DNA of 64,000 nucleotides, from the NCBI GenBank assembly GCA_949752795.1, contig OX457071.1, positions 23,916,800-23,980,799 on the forward strand, read 5' to 3'. The stretch comes from Hyperoodon ampullatus (lineage: Eukaryota; Chordata; Mammalia; Artiodactyla; Ziphiidae). A program made the translations under genes and the position numbers. The first letter of the stretch is position 1. Each line of letters begins with the position of its first letter. The notes below the pieces were generated by a model that saw only the letters and a program-made list of their open reading frames with translations, did no database searches and was not told the DNA's origin. Of this stretch, positions 57,901 to 64,000 are shown one piece after another.

Positions 57901-59989
57901 AGAACAACTGCTTAATTTTGTAGGCAAGGTATTTGTATAGAGTGCATGATGTTGTAACATACACTTTGAAAATGATAACTATTTGTATAACTGGTAAACA
58001 ATACCTTATTTTCCTCAACACTGAAGAGAGCCATCTGTTCACAGTGATTCATTTTGTTAAGCATTATCTTATGATTCAAAAATTATTTCGAAGTAAATTC
58101 ATAATGTCTTTTTTTTTATATTGAGTACAGCCTTCTTTAATATGTTTTCCTTTGATACTGCAAAAACAATGCTTCAAAAAAATCTAATATAGTGTTCCTG
58201 AACGTACATTACTATGCTCCTCTATCTTAGGTTCATTGTTTGCATTCCAGAACACTGTTGTTATATTAGGACTACCCTTCATTACTCTACCTGATTTGAT
58301 TCTCTAATTCCTACATTCCATGCATTAACCTTTAATAGGTAACTCTCACATTCTAATTAAGCATCCCTTCAAGTGACATTCCAAAGGGCACATAAGGATT
58401 GTCCAAAAATGTTTTTATTTAGATTTCACATGTGACTGATTGTTTGACTGAAAACACGATTCTGAATTTAAAACAATTGTCTAGCTGAATTTTTAAGGTA
58501 ATACTTTATTGCTCTCTAGGACTCTGCATTTATTATGAAAATCCCAAGGCTACTCTCATGTTTATTATTATTTATGTTACTTCTTTTTCTCCCTTGAGCA
58601 TCTTTTTACCCTTGATAATAGGAAATTTCACAAAGACATGTAGTACTATGAGTGTGTGATTTTGCTTTCTGTAAGTGTGAATTTAAATTTTTTATTTTGT
58701 TGGGAACTTGAGCTGTATAAACTGAGGAAGAATCACCTAAAAACTATACAGCAGTAGGTTTATTTTTTTTTACTTTATTATTATTATTTTTAAGATTTTC
58801 CAGGTAGATCTGTTTCTCTTACTCAGCCATACTTGTTGTATAAATGGACCTTTGTTCCTTATAACAAAGGATGTATATCCTATTTCTGTTAGGTCTTTCA
58901 TAAATTCCCAAAGGCTGTGAGTGAAACATCTATGACTGTCAAATATTCACATTTAATACCAGCCTTAACAACAAAATAGGTCAAAGGAATTCGCATCTAT
59001 GATCATTGACCGCTTGCATTAAACATAATTATAGTTTAAAACTGTATTTGAGCAAAACACTACTGCTCAATAGTTTTTTCTTTGTTTTCATCTTTTGGAC
59101 TTCTAGCATAAAGATATATTACTCATGAATGATCAAATGTGTTAAGGACTGTAAAATGTACGCTATTTTCTATCTAAGTATCCAGATATATTATTTACAT
59201 TATACCTTGTATCCCACTTTATGACTGGCATTGGCTTTGTATTTTCACAAAATTATGATCATTATTTAATAAATTCTTCCAAGGATACAATATTTAGTTT
59301 TAATATCTTTGAACAGTTTTACTTGTGAATGGATTTTTAACAGACCTGAGGTGATAAGAATGGAAATTGTGGGAGAAATTGCACTCATGTATGATTAAGT
59401 TGCAAGAATCACATATTTCATGACAATGTATAAATGCATATCCACTAATAATATAAACATCTTGGCATTTATCATATATAATTTAGAATCGGAAAGATAT
59501 GAGTTTACAAAGACCTGAGTATGTTTCCAACACATTTTGTAATAATAATTATTAATTATTGGTAAGTGCATTTAGTAGAAATTTCATTGTATTTATTAAA
59601 ACACATTGGTCTATCATTTCACTTTGAGAGTGTGTTCATTTTCTTTCCTTCTTCTATTTGACCATTTCCCTACCCAGTCCCATCCTCACTTTCCATTCAC
59701 CCAGCACTATTAGTCTTTGTTTTTCTTTGTCTCAGGGAAGGTATGTGGGAGGAAGAGAAGCAGAAATTGCCTCTATGAATCCTAATTAACATTTCAAGAT
59801 TCTACCTGAGACAGAAGAGAGACGTTAGAATGCAGAAATGATAAATTAGCTTTCAAAAATCTAAAAAGAAATGGTTAACCTAAAAAAGATGTCTACTGGT
59901 TGGGAAAAAGAGTTCTCTGGGACCCAGAGCAGTGGATATTACTTGCATTGTGTGGCAGCACTCAAGTGGAGATGAAAAAGCTCTAAAAA
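57901..59989. other. AT-rich non-coding DNA, nothing recognised
   Basis: No gene or clearly named repeat. T-rich runs occur at about 58106-58118 and 58765-58790. Confidence 0.45.
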
Positions 59990-60184
59990 GAGAAAGGTCA
60001 TAACGGTTCAGCTAAATAGGTAACATCCAAGATTTTGGCCTTTCCAAGCTTGAGAAAATATTTCAGTGTTTCAAGCATGTTATAAAACCAGTGGAAATTT
60101 GCCAATCCTAAAGAGGACAGACATAAAGGAAGATACAAATGACTGAAAATAAAGGAACACTTCCCATCTACCAACCCCATTCAT

Positions 60185-60680
60185 TCCTTAACACTTTATA
60201 AGCCTTAGATCCTTATTATACACTGTTGTGATGAGAAAAAAAGCTATTTTCAGTTGCTGCCTATGCCTGACAACCCTGCTGATACCCAGAGTCGGGACAT
60301 AGAGATAAGGACCTGAGCTTAGGATTCCTGCCACAAGTTCCCACTTTTCATTTCCTGGGGCACCTTTTAAAATCAACTTAGAGTTGATTCTCAAAAAGTT
60401 AGCGACCTCGGTCCTAACCACTTTATCTTTATAATAGGTGCTTGCTACCGTGTTCTCTGTCTCTTGCTTGCTGGTGACCTGGGGCAGAGGACTGCCTTTC
60501 TTCCATCTCATTGTGACACTGCCTCATTCTGGGATCTGTAAGTAATAAACTTGTTACTTTACTTCCTTTGCTGAATATACTGAAACTGAGCCTTCAATCA
60601 AAATGACCCCAGTGTTTGCATTTCCAAAAAGTGGGAGCGTGGATGCTGAGGGAGCTACCTGTCAACCCTGTGTACATAGC
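60185..60680 (+). mobile_element. Possible LTR or LTR-like repeat
   Basis: This block is clearly less AT-rich than its flanks. It has a TATA-like CTTTATAATAGG at about 60424 and an AATAAA at 60543, spaced like the R region of an LTR. I could not find TG...CA ends or a target duplication. The 107-codon minus-strand frame at 60188-60511 lies inside it and matches no family I know. Confidence 0.35.
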
Positions 60681-60941
60681 TTGTGCCTCCTCATTCAGAA
60701 GATCATAATCTACATATTTTTAACTTAATACGCCAGGTTCCACACAACCCCCCCAATACAACTGCCTTCTCAAAAGTTATGTCTTTGAATGCTAATTGCA
60801 AAGCATGAGAGAGGGATTGCAAGCTGGCTGTTTGAAGTTGTCCATGCCACTCTTTAATGTGTAATTTATTTTATATAGGCTAACTGTAGCAGCATTTTAT
60901 GGCAAAAATGCAAATTAAAATACTTTTGTTCACTTAAATGT

Positions 60942-61135
60942 AGTGAAAAGAGGATACGTAGGATTTGGAGTCAGAAGACATCTCAAATCTTGTCTCTGTT
61001 GCTGTTAATATCAGTGCCTTATACAAGTCATTGATCATTTCAGACCAGTTTCTCTACTCATAAAAATTATGAAAATGGTCCCAAAGTCTCTTACTTGTTT
61101 TAAGAATCAAATGATTTAGTGAATAATTTATAAAT
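60942..61135 (+). repeat. MIR SINE, sense
   Basis: 'ggatttggagtcagaagacatctcaaatcttgtctctg', 'cattgatcatttcagaccagtttctctactcataaaaattatg' and 'aagaatcaaatgatttagtgaata' follow the MIR order. Confidence 0.75.
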
Positions 61136-61568
61136 TTCAATAGTTTATCAAAAATAGTCAGGAAGCCATATAAAATCATAGCGAATTTTAATAATTAGAA
61201 ACCTATCATTATAAGAGAAATTTTTCTTTAAAATCATTAGGGAAAAGAAACTATACTGACAGGTGTAAATGATATGTAAAGAAATACTTAATTACGCATA
61301 TAATACATGCTATTTAAATTAAAATATTTGTAGTATTTATTTAAATACATTATGATTCCAAAATTAATTTAGCATTTTGAGTTTTATTGATATAATGATG
61401 CACATGAAACTTTAAAGTGAAAGTTCAATAGAGTAAAATTGAAAAAAAAATCTGTTCTCATTTTATGACAAATTTAAGAAGCCCAGCTAATTGAACTACA
61501 GGGATACAGTGTAATACAAAAAACATTTTACACCAGTTGGTAAATTTGCTGAATTGTGATATAATGTA
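61136..61568. other. AT-rich non-coding DNA, nothing recognised
   Basis: No gene or named repeat before MER2. Confidence 0.4.
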
Positions 61569-61570
61569 TA

Positions 61571-61762
61571 CAGTTGACCCTTGGACAATGAGGTTTTGAA
61601 CTGTGCAGGTCTTCTTATATGAGGATATTTTTTGATAGTATATACTATGGCTCTATACAATCCATGGTTGGTTGAATCCATGGATGCAGAGGGAAACACG
61701 GATACAAAGATCTGACTATAAGTTATACTAAATTAACCACTCCTCTGTTCAAGGGTCAGCTG
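61571..61762. mobile_element. MER2 (Tigger2-related MITE), shortened
   Basis: It starts CAGTTGACCCTTGGACAATG and ends CAAGGGTCAGCTG, an inverted-repeat pair, with TA on both sides (61569-61570 and 61763-61764). The interior 'ccatggttggttgaatccatggatgcag' is diagnostic. At 192 bp it is shorter than the roughly 345-bp consensus, so an internal part is missing. Confidence 0.93.
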
Positions 61763-61764
61763 TA

Positions 61765-64000
61765 TTAGCATGAAAATCTCAAATTTTTTAACAAATAATA
61801 AAATCTTAAGTAACGTTGTTAAGAAATTACTTCCTGACCTATATCTCCGGTGGATGATTATAACTTAAGATATTACATAAAACTACATCTAAATAGGTTT
61901 GGTGTAATAATGTAACCAAATAAAAATTTAAAAGTGACTAGTTATTTGAATGAGCAGTGATTTTAAAAGTTATGTGGTATACGCTACACTGATTTATACA
62001 ATATCAGGAGTAGATCTTGAAAAAAAGTTTTTTGGGTCATTAATGCTATTTGTCTCTGAAACAGAACTTTTTCCTCTTAATTCAGCACTCAGCAGTGCTG
62101 TGAACATATTGATCTGTAATCAACTGCTGACATAGTTATTTGGCTTAAGCCATATATTTACTGAACTGCAAACACAGCACTATGACAGGCATATATAAAA
62201 CAGTTTTCTAGTACACACAAAAACTCATTGCAAACACTTTATCTAAGTGACAATTTTATATACAGTTTTCTTTCTTCAGTTTGTTCAGTAAAGAGTGTGT
62301 TAGTCACCATAAAAATAACATATTGCTATAAATCATCTCCTAAAGCAAAATTAATTTTGTCTTTCCTCATAATAAAGATTTAATAGATTTTAAAAGCCTA
62401 CGAATAGCACATATTCAATATAGCTTGATTGCAGAGCATTAGTATTTTGAGTATTAATTTATCAGCAAAATCTAAAAATGGTGGGGCAACTTTTCATTTA
62501 TCAGTCATTTATTAATTTAATTAATATTGCAAAAATCGTTGCAGTTTTACTACTTTATAACACATTTGATATATGAGGTCAACTATTCTTCAATATATTA
62601 GCATACCACTAATCAAATATAATGAAAAATCATTAATATGTATGATTGTAATAGCTTTAGGGAATTATACTTTTCTTATACAATGTCTTATTTCATAATG
62701 TATTGATAGTATTTTCTAAGGCTTATAACTAGAGAGGTGAGAAGTATATGCATGTCATGTGTCAAGCACCATGTTTGGTGTTTAAGAGTTTAAAAAAGGA
62801 AAAAGAGTTTTTATACATCTAGTGTATGATGACTTCTATATGTATAAGAAACACTATTGGTGTAAAGAAGACATAGATGGTTTCTTTTTTCTCTTGATGG
62901 TCATGGAAGACCTTCCAAAAGAAGAGTGGTAGGTTGTGGGTTTTACTTTGACTTCTCTTTGTAGGATGCAGAGAAGTACATGCCATAAAACAGGAAATGA
63001 ATCTTTGAAATTACTGAATAAATGACATATTGTGTTCAGAGTTTCCTGGTCATATCTGACCAAGTTTTCTAATACTTGAGTATGCTTGCAACTGAAACAA
63101 GTACATTATTGTAAAATGCCCTATAATTTAATTGCACATAATTTTAAATGATTCTTGCTAAACAGTATTCTGAAGAGCATTTCTTTCAGGAATGATATTA
63201 AGTGCTGCATAATTTTTAGCATGTGATACATGAAAAGTACCACAAAAATGTTCCTGAAGAAAATACCAGATAATTACATATTTTAAAAATTCCTGACCAA
63301 CTGACAGAAAAATTTGGGAACTTCTTGGAAACCAGAAACAAAATGAATTGCAAGTTCAGATACGTGAGCAGTCACTGGACCTGGGATTTCTGCAGATCTC
63401 TGCTGCCCTTGAAACTGTACTTCATGCATTGCACAGAGTGTAGGAGATGTTGCATGGGGCGCCAGAGGAAGCCTAGCATTCAAGCTCTTCCATTTTTTTA
63501 ATCTAGAGTTTAGAGGAAGAGGATTTTAAATGTCTAATCAGATTGCTAGAAAAGTAAATACAGAACTGGGAGGAGGTGGTATTAAAAAAAAAATTGGGCA
63601 TATATATTCCAGAGTTGTTAAAAATCACAAATCAGGAAGCAAAAAGAATTCCAAGCAGGTTTAAACTAAAGAAAAACTACTCTTAAACCTGCTAATGAAT
63701 ATTAAAATACAACATAATAAAATAAAATAAAATTAAATTAAATCCAATAGATTGATTTAATTTATTTAGGAGGATGAGGCAGTGCAACTGTAGATAACTT
63801 TAAGGTGAAAATATATCGCAAAGGGGGATTTTTAATGGAAAGCCACACAATTGTTACCTGACCCTCATTAAAATGTATTATTAAAATGCATGGCATGTCT
63901 GAATGGGGAAGTCTTCCTTTAACCAAACATTTGGGAAAAGGGAATTCGTGCAAATTTGCTCTTCATCCTGTTTAATATGGCATGTAAAATGGTGAGCCTT
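61765..64000. other. AT-rich non-coding DNA, repeat-poor
   Basis: No gene and no repeat I can name, apart from an (AAAAT)n-type patch at 63716-63741. The parts at 62040-62135 and 63340-63480 are less AT-rich. Minus-strand frames of 63-69 codons show no domain. Confidence 0.45.

Noticed and set aside
60188..60511. 107-codon minus-strand frame as a possible gene
   Set aside because: No recognised domain and no clear promoter or splice context. It lies in an LTR-like block. Kept only as something to test.

Overview
This window looks like cetacean nuclear DNA, probably from a toothed whale such as a dolphin. The main evidence is ten copies of one tRNA-derived SINE, about 200 bp each. Each begins GGGCTTCCCTGGTGG, carries an internal pol III A box and B box, and ends in an A-rich tail. 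I recognise it as the CHR (CHR-2-like) family of whales. Older CHR-type copies, artiodactyl-type LINE-1 3' ends, and ancient mammalian repeats (MIR, L2, MLT1, Tigger1, MER2, hAT) agree with this. The DNA is visibly AT-rich. I cannot name the chromosome or any neighbouring gene.

No protein-coding gene, functional tRNA, rRNA or recognisable exon series was found. Every open frame is short (136 codons or fewer). Each is a SINE read in some frame, a simple repeat, a decayed LINE-1 or transposase piece, or featureless AT-rich DNA. The window is best read as intergenic desert or the inside of a very long intron.

Layout. 1-9.5 kb: old LINE-1 and L2 pieces, including two copies of one L1 3' UTR type in opposite orientations. 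10.2-13.3 kb: a long antisense LINE-1 with an LTR-like insert. 13.37-14.10 kb: a Tigger-type DNA transposon split by a CHR SINE, followed by a pure 311-nt polypyrimidine run and a 71-bp (AT)n tract. 15-20.9 kb: MIR, CHR, a hAT MITE, L2 and a probable solo LTR. 20.96-23.32 kb: a nearly full-length Tigger1 with a dead transposase frame on the minus strand. 23.4-29.7 kb: small LINE-1, MIR, CHR, L2 and purine-rich pieces. 29.75-33.22 kb: a LINE-1 in sense orientation, internally deleted, that took three CHR insertions. 35.4-38.4 kb: an LTR-like repeat with a CHR insert, then a probable MaLR element (LTR-internal-LTR). 38.4-50.2 kb: mostly unassigned DNA with CHR SINEs, three LINE-1 pieces and a tRNA-Lys half fragment. 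50-64 kb: unassigned DNA with MIRs, a LINE-1 split by an MLT1 LTR and a CHR SINE, a possible LTR near 60 kb, and a MER2 at 61.57 kb.

Nothing here looks like a new biological system. The parts worth a second look are the datable nested insertions with intact target-site duplications, the polypyrimidine/(AT)n block, a tandem duplication inside the MLT1, the tRNA-Lys fragment, and a few repeat-free stretches that could be conserved non-coding elements. Family names come from memory of consensus sequences. Old LINE-1 and L2 boundaries are approximate (tens of bases). Insertions with visible target duplications are placed to within a few bases.
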